NCBI RefSeq assembly: GCF_024746835.1
Contig: NZ_CP080531.1
Coordinates: forward strand, 4,794,001-4,858,000
Length of the DNA stretch: 64,000 nt
Source of the DNA: Mesorhizobium sp. AR02
GTDB lineage: Bacteria > Pseudomonadota > Alphaproteobacteria > Rhizobiales > Rhizobiaceae
Direction of reading: 5' to 3'
The position numbers and the translations under genes were made by a program. How positions within the stretch are numbered: position 1 is the first letter of the stretch; each line of letters opens with the position of its first letter. Of the stretch, positions 15,890 through 24,325 are shown piece by piece. Below the pieces are notes generated by a model. That model ran no database searches and had not been told where the DNA came from. It was given only the letters and a program-made list of their open reading frames with translations.

Positions 15890-17560
15890 GTGGCAAAAGT
15901 CGCTGGTCTGATACGAAAGAAGAGCGCCTATTTTTACGTGCGCAGAATACCCGAAGAGGTCCGTTCGCTCTTGGGCGGCAAGCAACAGATAACCCGCAGC
16001 CTGAACACCACGGACTTTCGTGTCGCTTCCGACAGGGCGAGGAGGATGGCAGCGGAAACGGACAAGATTTTCGCGGATGCGCGTCTAGGCAAAGCGCCAA
16101 GCGCGGCGGCAAGCCGTGGCGTCACGCGCGAACAGCTTTTCGATGCCGCCCGGCTGCACCTCTACAATCTTGAGCGCCGGACAACGGATTGGGGACACAC
16201 CAGCCCGGAAGCCGCGAAGGAAATCATCCAAGCGGATTTGGCGAACATCGGTTCGCCGCACGAAGAGGTCTGGGCAAGCGCTGTCCAGCCGGTAACCGCA
16301 AAGGTGATCAAAGAGCTTGGCTTAGAGCTTGATCGTGGTGACCGCCTATGGTTCGAGTTCGCGTCCCTCATCCGCCGTGCGGAGCAAGAGCACCTGGAAC
16401 GGGAGCTAAGCCGCATCAACGGGACCATAGGAGCCACGGCGACGGACGCGCTATTCTCCAACACATTCGCGCACAATCCCCCACCGAAATTGTCCCTGCC
16501 ATCCGGGCTGTCACTCGGCCAAGTCATCACCCGATTTGAGAAGGACCCGACGCGGGGTCACCTTACCGAAAGCGCGGGCAAGAAATACATTCTGCCGTTT
16601 GCTGTCCTTCGTGAGGTCGTTGGCGAAGACAAGTCGATTGGCGAGATTGCTCGCACGGATTGTGCAGCCTGCCATGAACTCTTAGCCTCGCTGCCTCGCA
16701 ACTATAACAAGCTGACTGAATTTCGGGGGAAGGGGCTTAGGGAACTGGCCGAACTGGCGAAATCGAGTGGTACCACGCTCCTCTCGCAAGGCACGGTGCA
16801 GGTCTACGCTCATCATCTGTCGGCGTTTTTCAACTACGCCGTTCAGAAAGGCATCATCGAACATAATCCGGCCTCCCGGTTGATGTCCGGACAGCCGAAA
16901 GAGGGATCGTCCCGGCTGACCTTCAACAACAATGAACTGAAAGGCTTACTGGCGGAGTTGCCCGGCTGGGCCGGCAATCGACGTGGTGGGAGGTTCTGGG
17001 CACCGTTGGTCGGACTGTTTTCTGGGATGCGCCTTGGCGAAGTCTTGTGGCTTCACACTGACGACTTCCAAACGGTTGATGGCATTGAAGCTATCGTCCT
17101 GCGCCGGACGGATGACCGAAGCCTGAAAACCCGTGGTGCGGCTCGTGTCGTTCCTATTCATGCCGAGCTAAAGCGGCTCGGGTTCATGAAGTTGGTTGAA
17201 GATCGAAAGCGTACCGGCGGAAGGCTGTTCATCGATCTGCCGGGAGACGATCAACAGCATTGCGTCGATATGTTTCAGAAGCGGTTCAGCTATATGCTGA
17301 AACAGAAAGTAGGGGTGCGGGCGGGCGTTTCCTATCACTCCCTCCGGCACAATTTCTGCGACGGACTACGCAACGCGGGTAGTCCAATTGACGTGACGCG
17401 AGCACTCGGTGGCTGGGCACGAAGCGGCGGCATCGAAGAGCGCTACGGGCAGGGCTCGCGGCCTGCGGTTCTCAGCCAATGGATGGACAAGGTGACGTAT
17501 CCAGACCTTGATCTCAGCCACTTTCACGTGGCGAGACCGGATCAGCCGGAAGTATCTTGA
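15890..17560 (+). CDS. Tyrosine site-specific integrase of the island
   Basis: A protein of about 556 aa. Residues near the start (AGLIRKKSAYFYVRRIPEEV) resemble the DUF6538-type arm-binding head, the middle forms a SAM-like core-binding domain, and the catalytic domain has Arg in FSGMRLGEVLWLH, His and Arg in YHSLRHNFCDGL and the nucleophile Tyr in GGIEERYGQGS. I chose the GTG at 15890 because homology begins there and the repeat at 15853-15875 looks like an arm site; an in-frame ATG at 15851 is possible. It probably integrates the island at tRNA-Ile2. No excisionase gene is recognisable. Confidence 0.85.
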   Translation: MAKVAGLIRKKSAYFYVRRIPEEVRSLLGGKQQITRSLNTTDFRVASDRARRMAAETDKIFADARLGKAPSAAASRGVTREQLFDAARLHLYNLERRTTDWGHTSPEAAKEIIQADLANIGSPHEEVWASAVQPVTAKVIKELGLELDRGDRLWFEFASLIRRAEQEHLERELSRINGTIGATATDALFSNTFAHNPPPKLSLPSGLSLGQVITRFEKDPTRGHLTESAGKKYILPFAVLREVVGEDKSIGEIARTDCAACHELLASLPRNYNKLTEFRGKGLRELAELAKSSGTTLLSQGTVQVYAHHLSAFFNYAVQKGIIEHNPASRLMSGQPKEGSSRLTFNNNELKGLLAELPGWAGNRRGGRFWAPLVGLFSGMRLGEVLWLHTDDFQTVDGIEAIVLRRTDDRSLKTRGAARVVPIHAELKRLGFMKLVEDRKRTGGRLFIDLPGDDQQHCVDMFQKRFSYMLKQKVGVRAGVSYHSLRHNFCDGLRNAGSPIDVTRALGGWARSGGIEERYGQGSRPAVLSQWMDKVTYPDLDLSHFHVARPDQPEVS

Positions 17561-17563
17561 AAC

Positions 17564-17581
17564 TTTGCAACCGGGTGCAAA
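17564..17581. repeat. Left copy of an 18-bp palindromic motif repeated near the island end
   Basis: tttgcaaccgggtgcaaa lies just after the integrase stop codon. A copy with one change, tttgcaaccggatgcaaa, lies at 27804-27821. The ends tttgca / tgcaaa form a dyad, which suggests a protein binding site. Confidence 0.5.
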
Positions 17582-17633
17582 CTCTGTGAGCCTCTTTGAA
17601 CCAACCGGCCTACCAGATTGGAAGTGGCCTTGC

Positions 17634-18038
17634 ATGGCTGTCTACAACGGCTTCACTCACGAAGAGCGAGTTCGCGGCTGGCAACTCATCCACTTCGGCA
17701 TCGATAACGGCTGGCTGGCAAAGCCCGAGCGATGCTCGATCACGGGTTCCTCGGAAAACCTGCAGATGCACTGCGAGGACTATTACTCCCCATGGTCGCC
17801 CTATCCGGTCAGCCGGCCAATCCACATGGCCTTGCATCGCCGGTTCCGTGAACCCGGTCCTTGGAGCCGGATCGTGGAAAGGTGCGCTGTGACAGGTGAC
17901 GAGTGGTTTTGTACCCTCGCCCTGAAGCAAATTGACTTAGCCGCAACGCTACGCGCCCAGTACGGGGCTCACATCGTCGACGTTTTCAGGAGGGTCCCCT
18001 TTCCTCCGAACAATATTGCCGCCGTCCAGCGTGCCTAG
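17634..18038 (+). CDS. Small HNH-like protein of unknown function
   Basis: A 134-aa protein. CSITG, LQMHCEDYYSPW, YPVSRPIHMALHRRF and a second cysteine segment (ERCAVTGDEWF) recall the Cys/His layout of HNH-type zinc folds, but the two CxxC pairs of a classical HNH nuclease are not present. I chose the ATG at 17634 because ggaag lies 8 nt upstream; an in-frame GTG at 17586 is an alternative. It lies between the integrase and the regulatory gene of the island. The role is unknown. Confidence 0.55.
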   Translation: MAVYNGFTHEERVRGWQLIHFGIDNGWLAKPERCSITGSSENLQMHCEDYYSPWSPYPVSRPIHMALHRRFREPGPWSRIVERCAVTGDEWFCTLALKQIDLAATLRAQYGAHIVDVFRRVPFPPNNIAAVQRA

Positions 18039-18146
18039 CACAGCCCGCCACGACCCTGTCGCCAGCCGTGGGGTCGGTAGGCAAATAGTTTGTGCCTGCT
18101 AAAAGTCACAAGGGTCGAGGAAATTTATGTCGTGCCGCTGGCAGCA

Positions 18147-18389
18147 TCAATCCGGGCTGTCTTGGAGATCGCGCACCAGCGCAACCACATCCAAATCAAT
18201 GATTTTGGCGATGGCCATGAGTTCAACGAGATCAACTCGGCGCTCGCCACTTTCGATATTTGCAACGAACGGCTGATGCCTGCCAAGAACTTTGGCGACC
18301 TCGGCCTGCGATAGCCCTTTTGTCCGCCGCTGACTTGCCAGCGCCGCTGCAATCATTCTGTGGCGTTCGGAGTGAACCGACTTCGGCAT
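18147..18389 (-). CDS. XRE-family transcriptional regulator
   Basis: An 80-aa Cro/CI-type HTH protein: ALASQRRTKGLSQAEVAKVL then GRHQPFVANIESGERRVDLV, covering one helix-turn-helix domain and little else. The conserved Q and S/E positions are present. A perfect-arm palindrome at 18420-18438 lies 31 bp upstream of its start and is a likely operator. It may control its own gene, the divergent small membrane gene at 18503 or, at a distance, the island's defence operon. Confidence 0.85.
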   Translation of the reverse strand: MPKSVHSERHRMIAAALASQRRTKGLSQAEVAKVLGRHQPFVANIESGERRVDLVELMAIAKIIDLDVVALVRDLQDSPD

Positions 18390-18419
18390 TGAACAATTGA
18401 CCAGTGATCAACTCGCCGG

Positions 18420-18438
18420 TAATCCGATATCTGGATTA
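18420..18438. promoter_or_regulatory. Putative XRE operator
   Basis: taatccgatatctggatta has perfect 6-bp arms (taatcc / ggatta) around a 7-bp spacer. It is in the AT-rich gap between the divergent XRE and membrane-protein genes. Confidence 0.5.
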
Positions 18439-18502
18439 TCCAAAAATTAGATATTTCTGAGCGGCGCTACCGCTGTCGCGGCAAGCAATTGTAGGGGGAG
18501 AA

Positions 18503-18778
18503 ATGAACCGAGCACTCGTCAGCACACTGTCTGCCATCAATGCCATCTTGGCGGTCGCCATCATTCTTATTTTCGGCATCCTCGGGAATGCCTTCCTCGG
18601 GCAGGGCGGAGGCGTCGAGCTAGGCCTTATCATCGGCTTTGTGGTAGCCGCGATACTATGCGGCGGTCTGGCTGCGCTCTGTCTGATCGAGAAGCATCTG
18701 CGGGTGCTGGCCGACGATCTACGTCAGCAACGCAAGAAAATCACCAGTCCTGTTCGCACGGAGCCATCAATTAGGTAA
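18503..18778 (+). CDS. Small two-helix membrane protein
   Basis: A 91-aa protein with two hydrophobic segments (about residues 12-32, AILAVAIILIFGILGNAF, and 40-63, LGLIIGFVVAAILCGGLAAL) and a basic cytoplasmic tail (EKHLRVLADDLRQQRKK). A good ribosome binding site (aggggga) precedes the ATG. It resembles many small membrane proteins of mobile elements. A role in the defence module is conceivable because it is adjacent to it, but nothing in the sequence proves this. Confidence 0.6.
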   Translation: MNRALVSTLSAINAILAVAIILIFGILGNAFLGQGGGVELGLIIGFVVAAILCGGLAALCLIEKHLRVLADDLRQQRKKITSPVRTEPSIR

Positions 18779-18839
18779 AATCCGTCAACTGGACCGAACC
18801 TAGCCATGAACTTATGAGGGTAGGACGCCACAGAAGAAC

Positions 18840-19703
18840 TCAGTAGCCGCCTACCGGCCTCGCAATTGAGCGAACAGCCTTCAGAATGGACGAGAGTTCC
18901 TTCGCTGCTCCGCCCTTCACGATAACACCGCATTCAAACGACCGGTCCAGTGCCGATGCCATGAAGTTGCTCGAGCCGATATAAAATAGCTCCTCGTCGG
19001 CGAGAACGACCTTCGCGTGAAATGTCTCCCGCCCGGACGGCAGTGTTGACGGCAGTGCGTACTCGTAAACCAAGACGCCTATCCGTCTGAAGTCGTCTGC
19101 GCGCCGGAGAAAGGCCGCGCCACACTGTGGTTCGCTGAGGGGGCGGCACACCAAATGACGGCGAACGCCAGGCCCGCAGATCGAGAATAGCTCCACTAGG
19201 AGGTCGGCGCCCTGGTTGTCGATGAAGGGGGCAAGGACGACGAAATCACGCTTCGCTGCACGCGCAAGGCGGAAGAAGGCGTCGCTTGTCTGGAACATGA
19301 CCGGCGACAGTGCGTGTAAATTATCAATGGCTTTGCGAAGGTGGCTCTTTTCACCGGGCTCGGTAAGAACCAGTTCGACAACGTTGCGATCCTGGTGAGT
19401 GCGCAAATACGCCGCGATACCCTTCAGATTAGCGGCCAGATTTCGCAAAGTCTGTGGAGCTGCGGTGAGCTTCGTGGAAAAGTGTACCTGCGTAGCAAGG
19501 CCCCCCTCCAAAAGAGAACGACGTGCGATAGCCACATGTTCAGCGGAGACTTCGCCGACGCGTGACGAAAGCGCGACATCGGAACCGCCTAGTCCATCAG
19601 GGACCTCAGCCAGATATGCCAGAATCCGCGAGGCTTGGCGGGCCAACGGCGCAAGACCGTAAAGAAGCGCATTGATATCAGCTTCATTGTCTTGATCTGG
19701 CAT
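18840..19703 (-). CDS. drmC: DISARM-type DrmC, phospholipase D-like protein
   Basis: A 287-aa protein. The C-terminal third carries one PLD/HKD motif: HAKVVLADEELFYIGSSN, followed by FMASALDRSFECGVIV. The N-terminal part is helical (LALLYG-like start, VGEVSAEHVAIARRSLLEGG). DrmC proteins of DISARM have this length and single HKD motif; the family is presumed to be a nuclease and is dispensable in some systems. It is the last gene of the operon, and its start overlaps the drmB end by 20 bp, indicating translational coupling. Confidence 0.8.
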   Translation of the reverse strand: MPDQDNEADINALLYGLAPLARQASRILAYLAEVPDGLGGSDVALSSRVGEVSAEHVAIARRSLLEGGLATQVHFSTKLTAAPQTLRNLAANLKGIAAYLRTHQDRNVVELVLTEPGEKSHLRKAIDNLHALSPVMFQTSDAFFRLARAAKRDFVVLAPFIDNQGADLLVELFSICGPGVRRHLVCRPLSEPQCGAAFLRRADDFRRIGVLVYEYALPSTLPSGRETFHAKVVLADEELFYIGSSNFMASALDRSFECGVIVKGGAAKELSSILKAVRSIARPVGGY

Positions 19704-21921
19704 GGTCTAACGCGAGCTGAAGGTAGCCTCTGATCTGCTCTTCCCCGACGATGAAATCCGGCCTGCCGCGTCCGATCAGTGTCGAACGGCTCAGATATTT
19801 ATTGGCTGTGAGGCAGATAACTTCGGGGATCATAATGCAATCCGGGCAAGCGCCGCCCTTCGTCATACAAAGATTTCCGAGGTTGCATCCCAAGGATGTC
19901 GGATAATTCCTGAGGTAGGATAGAAACGCCTCGTGGTGATTGCGCCACAACGCTGACAAGTCGCCAAGGTCGAGCGTCATTCCGTTACGGTAGACCACGA
20001 AACCCAGATCGCACGGGAACAGATACTCACCAATCGACCCCAGATCGAGACCTGAAAACTGCTGGATGCCCTGCATGATGTAGTGAGAATAGGAATGCAG
20101 CAGTGCGTAAGTCATTGTGTAAATCGTGGCATCCGACTGGCGGTCATGCTCCTCTAGATAGCCACTCATTACCTGAGCTGAGCCCAGCATGGCAGCGGCA
20201 AAGTTATCCGGGTGCTCCGTAAGAAGCCCAATATCAACACACCCCAACGAGGCTTGGGAAAGCCATGCTCGAACCAAAGCTTCGTCCAGCTTAAAATAGA
20301 AAGCTTCGTTCGATTGCTCCAAAACGTAAACCGGATGCCGCGCTTCCTGTGCTACCCGAACTCTCGGAAACAGGTTCAGGCGCACCGGCATCATTCTGCC
20401 GTGCTTATGGATTTTGGGACCGTTTCCGACACGTGAGAATCCATAGCTAAACTTGCAGAGATCGAACTTGCTTATTAGCCCGGCGCGTTCAACGCCCAGA
20501 AATCTCTTGGCCTCCTCGGCTGTCGATATCATCGTCGTACGTTGCGGTGAATTGGGTGTCGCAAGCCATTCGTCGGGGTTGGTGAAGTCGACATAGCTTG
20601 CACGGCCCCCGATGATCCTGCCGCGCAGTTTGGTTCTGGAGAGCGCCTCGTGCTCGACGAGGAGTCTGAAGGGATCATATTTGCCCGTCCATTCGTGCCT
20701 CTCCTGAAGCTTTGCCAGGATGTGCGCCGGCAAAGCGCTATTGCGCTTAAGCCAACCAGCTTTTTGCCAATTGGAAAGCCGCTCGGCTTTCATTTTGGTC
20801 ATTAAATTGGCGACGACCGTGTTTTGATTGTCGGTGGCGAGTTGCAGCCCCTGCAATATTTCATCAAACTCTCTTGCCTCGACCGCCCGGTCCTTGGACA
20901 ACAGTTGCGCTACGACCTCCGCATCGCTGAGCGGCGGTCCCTCCAGCCCAACAATTTGTTCGATTACGCCGGCAAGAAGGTGAGCTTGTCCGGGTTCCAG
21001 AGCTTCGATCCCAGAATTCTCCGGAAAGGTAATGAAGGTGTCGGATTTGACGAAATAGGCCGATGATGCGGCGTAGTTGATTTTCTCCATCGACGCTTCG
21101 CCCACGATATTTCCACCCGGTCCAATCGTGGCTGCGATCCGGCTAAGCGTCTCGTCGCATTTCTCAATCCAGGGGTCAGGGTGCTTCGTTCCACAATTCG
21201 CGCAGGAGAAGGACCAATTCGAAAGGGCGACCTGGTCCTTGTTGAGCACGAACTGGCGAGTTCCGCATTTTCCGCAAAGCGCATATCTTTTGATTGGCCG
21301 CCGCGAGGCCTGATCATAGACCGTCATGTTCGGGCTGGCGGCCTTCCACGATCCCGACCAGTGAGCAAAAATCACATCGAGCTGACCCCATGAGCAGCGC
21401 GTCGGATCGTTCGGCCGCTTGGGGTGTGCGCAAGCCTGACTGAGGTCCGAGAGGCGCTTTCCCATCTGATTGGGATTATCCGTCGCTTCAATCAACCCGC
21501 ACTCACTGCATATCAATGTCGTTGGGCGCGGCAGATATCCCATCCGGTCCGGACGGAAATAGGCAAACACCTCCGGCCGGAAGCCGTATTGTGTTCGAGA
21601 TGTATCCAGCAACGACACATCAATGCAGAAATCGGCAAAAGGAGGTGGGATGTTGGTTTCGTTTTGGCGGCACGCGATGGCCTTATCGAACCATGCGCGC
21701 GCCGCTTCATCGATACGCATTTCAATCTGAACCCGCGTCGTCGGATCAAGCCGGGCCGGCGTGGCATTGGGCGACGGCATTGCCTGGCACGCGCCCGCAG
21801 CGCCTTCGAAGGTGAAGTGCTGCCCTGGTGCGTAGCTCATGGCAATCTGAGCTTGCGAACGAGTCATGGACGGGCCTTTGGCGTCCACCTCGTCGTTCGG
21901 CTGGCTAGGTTGTCTTGCCAT
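19684..21921 (-). CDS. drmB: DISARM-type DrmB (DUF1998 protein)
   Basis: A 745-aa protein. The N-terminal segment (MTRSQAQIAMSYAPGQHFTF) resembles the 'YGPG' start of DrmB. Several zinc-type clusters follow: CSECGLIEATDNPN, CGKCGTRQFVLNKD and CANCGTKHPD. The C-terminal DUF1998 module has LGCNLGNLCMTKGGACPDCI with its four cysteines. DrmB works with DrmA; in published DISARM the DrmAB complex loads on DNA ends and blocks phage DNA. I take the ATG at 21921, 6 bp after the drmA stop; an ATG at 21867 is an alternative. This is the most diagnostic gene of the operon. Confidence 0.82.
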   Translation of the reverse strand: MARQPSQPNDEVDAKGPSMTRSQAQIAMSYAPGQHFTFEGAAGACQAMPSPNATPARLDPTTRVQIEMRIDEAARAWFDKAIACRQNETNIPPPFADFCIDVSLLDTSRTQYGFRPEVFAYFRPDRMGYLPRPTTLICSECGLIEATDNPNQMGKRLSDLSQACAHPKRPNDPTRCSWGQLDVIFAHWSGSWKAASPNMTVYDQASRRPIKRYALCGKCGTRQFVLNKDQVALSNWSFSCANCGTKHPDPWIEKCDETLSRIAATIGPGGNIVGEASMEKINYAASSAYFVKSDTFITFPENSGIEALEPGQAHLLAGVIEQIVGLEGPPLSDAEVVAQLLSKDRAVEAREFDEILQGLQLATDNQNTVVANLMTKMKAERLSNWQKAGWLKRNSALPAHILAKLQERHEWTGKYDPFRLLVEHEALSRTKLRGRIIGGRASYVDFTNPDEWLATPNSPQRTTMISTAEEAKRFLGVERAGLISKFDLCKFSYGFSRVGNGPKIHKHGRMMPVRLNLFPRVRVAQEARHPVYVLEQSNEAFYFKLDEALVRAWLSQASLGCVDIGLLTEHPDNFAAAMLGSAQVMSGYLEEHDRQSDATIYTMTYALLHSYSHYIMQGIQQFSGLDLGSIGEYLFPCDLGFVVYRNGMTLDLGDLSALWRNHHEAFLSYLRNYPTSLGCNLGNLCMTKGGACPDCIMIPEVICLTANKYLSRSTLIGRGRPDFIVGEEQIRGYLQLALDHARSRQ

Positions 21922-21927
21922 AAACGC

Positions 21928-24325
21928 CTACTCCCCGGCTTCTCCGGCCGTCCAACTGTTGTTTCCCCGCATGAGCGCGGACATCACACGGCCAAGATCG
22001 CTTAGACGGATGCGGTCTGAACCCGTTCCAAAGCCGCCTTCAATCAAGCCAGCCTCGCTGACATCTCGCAGGCTCGTCATTGGTCGTGATAACGGCGCCC
22101 CGGGCTGCCTGAAGAACATATCGAGCGTCTCGGTCTTCCAGTTGGACTGTTCCATTGCCGTCGTGGCCCGATCAAAGAGATCGTGGATACGCTGCTTGTA
22201 GAAGTCCTTATTAACGGGAGATGTCGCGTGATAGAGGCCGATGCCATCAACCACAAAATCGCGGAGCTCGTTCAGAAGGTTGATATGATCCGTCCTCGAT
22301 CGTTCGCCGATTTCTCCCACGTTGTCGGGCTCAGCGAGCGCTGCCTTATCCGCCGCCGACCCCGCATGGTTCATGTTCCGGATATAGTCTACGCCGCACA
22401 GCTTGAGCTGTAGGAACGATGCAAGTGTTCGCATGATCGCGTTCTCGGCCCAACGCTCGACCGGGGCTGCGTCGATCATGCGCTCGAGAAAGCGGTGGAA
22501 TATGTCGTGTATCTCAACGATGTACCGGTCGCGACGTTGCTGCGGCGTCGGTATCAGAATGCTCGTGCCGACATGTGCGCGTCCGACACGCGACGACGCC
22601 TGAATATACTCAGCGATGTCTGGCGGCTGTCCGGCAAAAAACATCATGTTGAATTCGTCGACGTCGACACCGTGCGAGATCGCTGACGTCGCAATTACGC
22701 CACGGAGAGCGTTCTGCAAGGCACCGACACTGAAAGGCGTTCCAACAGGGGGCTTGTACGCTGCCTCTGTAACGATTGAGCCGATCAAACCCGCATCGAT
22801 TGCACCGGTAATCAAAGCCGTGCGAACACCTGGGATATCATCGATGCCGGAGAGCCGGTGGTCCCGTCGAATTACGTCCTGGAGCGCAGCCTTGACGTTG
22901 TCGCCGCCTTTCTTGTTGGTGACATAAAGCAGAGCGATGCGGTTAAGGTCGACCACATATGCGATGTGAGCGTGATCAATGTTCTTGTCGAGCAGACAGT
23001 CGCGATGGCCTTGCCAAAAAATGTCTGAAGGAAGGGCATCTGCCAGTGCGCTACGCACGGCCCAACGTGCGTGCTCATCACCGTCGATGAATGTCTTTAG
23101 AAGCTGAGTGATTGTCAGATGAAATGCTGACAGGACCGCAACGGTTGCGGCCGTGTGTGTCCGCCCATTCGTCATTAGCGATACGTAGCGCCGTCGTGTC
23201 GGTGTTCGGTGCTCTACATTAGCGCTGCCATCACGTGCTGAATCACCACTTTGCGGGCGCTGCAACCTTGCATAAAAGCTCTCGTACAAATCCGGTCCCG
23301 GCTGGGGGAACAGGCGAACCTGCCGCTGATAGATTTGATCGATTTGGCGAGCCGGTTCCGAGACAGTAGCCGAGGCTGCGATGATCCTCGGTGGGCGGGC
23401 CGTACCATGTTCGGTGACCACTTGGTCGCCAAGGAGTGGCGCCAACATTCGAAGTGCGTGATGGAACGTCGTTTCAAACAGACCCGAGAATGTGCCCAGG
23501 GACTCGTCCAGTAAGTGGGCCTCGTCTTGGATTTCTAAAAGCGGGTAGGGATCAAAGAGGAGCTTCTTGCCGTTCGAATAGAACGGAAAGACCGCCTCAC
23601 AGCCATGGAGCTCAGGCCCTTTTCGAAATTGTTCGCGAGTGTAGGGAGAAACGAACCGGCCTGACTCAACATGGTGCCACGCAGGATAGCCAAACATGCC
23701 AAGAACCCGAACAAGGGTACGAGCACTCTGTCCGATCAATGCAAGCTTATCGACCGTCCCCAGGAGAATGGCAGGTGCATGCGCGTAAATATCCGAATCC
23801 ATAATGTGGATTGGCAGAGGTGACGGCTTGCCGTCATTGGGGTTTCGGAGGTTCCACTCGCACTCCTTGTTGAAGCAACAATGTGCTAGGCGCTCTTCTT
23901 GCGCGGGCCCTTCGTGAAAACGTCGAAGGCCAATCGTCGAGAAACGCTTACCCTCCACGCCGACGAAACTTCCGGTGCAATATGGGCAGGTTGCCAGCCG
24001 ACGCCATTTCTTTAAATAGACGGCATAGTCCCCGTGGCGGACCGCCATTTCGTCCCAGTCTTTGCTCAGTGACGGTATTTCCGAGACGCCACGGGCATTT
24101 CGGTTATTGGGCGTGTTGCCACCTCCGACCCAAAAGCCGATCTCGAAGCCATTGCCCTTGAAATTCAAGCCCTTCTTTTTCCAGGTCCATCTGACCTGAT
24201 ACGCAGCCGCCAATACCTGCGCGAGGCGCTGCGCTTGTTGGCTCGTAAGAAGGCGCAAGGGATATCGAACAAGCGCACTTATCCCGCGCTCCTTCCCCCG
24301 CAGCCTGTCAAACGCGAGGCAAAAA
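21928..24325 (-). CDS. drmA: DISARM-type DrmA helicase, C-terminal part (after the frame change)
   Basis: About 799 residues that continue the helicase begun in the neighbouring frame. Motifs in order: FDRLRGKERGISALVRYPLR (motif Ia region), LLEIQDEAHLLDESLGTFSG (Walker B DEAH), IIAASATVSEPARQ (motif III), GVIATSAISHGVDVDEFNMM (motif V) and EYIQASSRVGRAHVG (motif VI). These fit the DrmA/DUF1998-associated superfamily 2 helicases. The true coding start is not in this frame: the protein joins the upstream frame at the T-run 24321-24325. The stop lies 6 bp before drmB. Confidence 0.78.

Noticed and set aside
17634..18038. Calling the small protein after the integrase an active HNH nuclease
   Set aside because: The Cys and His spacing only partly fits and the HNH catalytic pattern is not clear, so only 'HNH-like' is supported.
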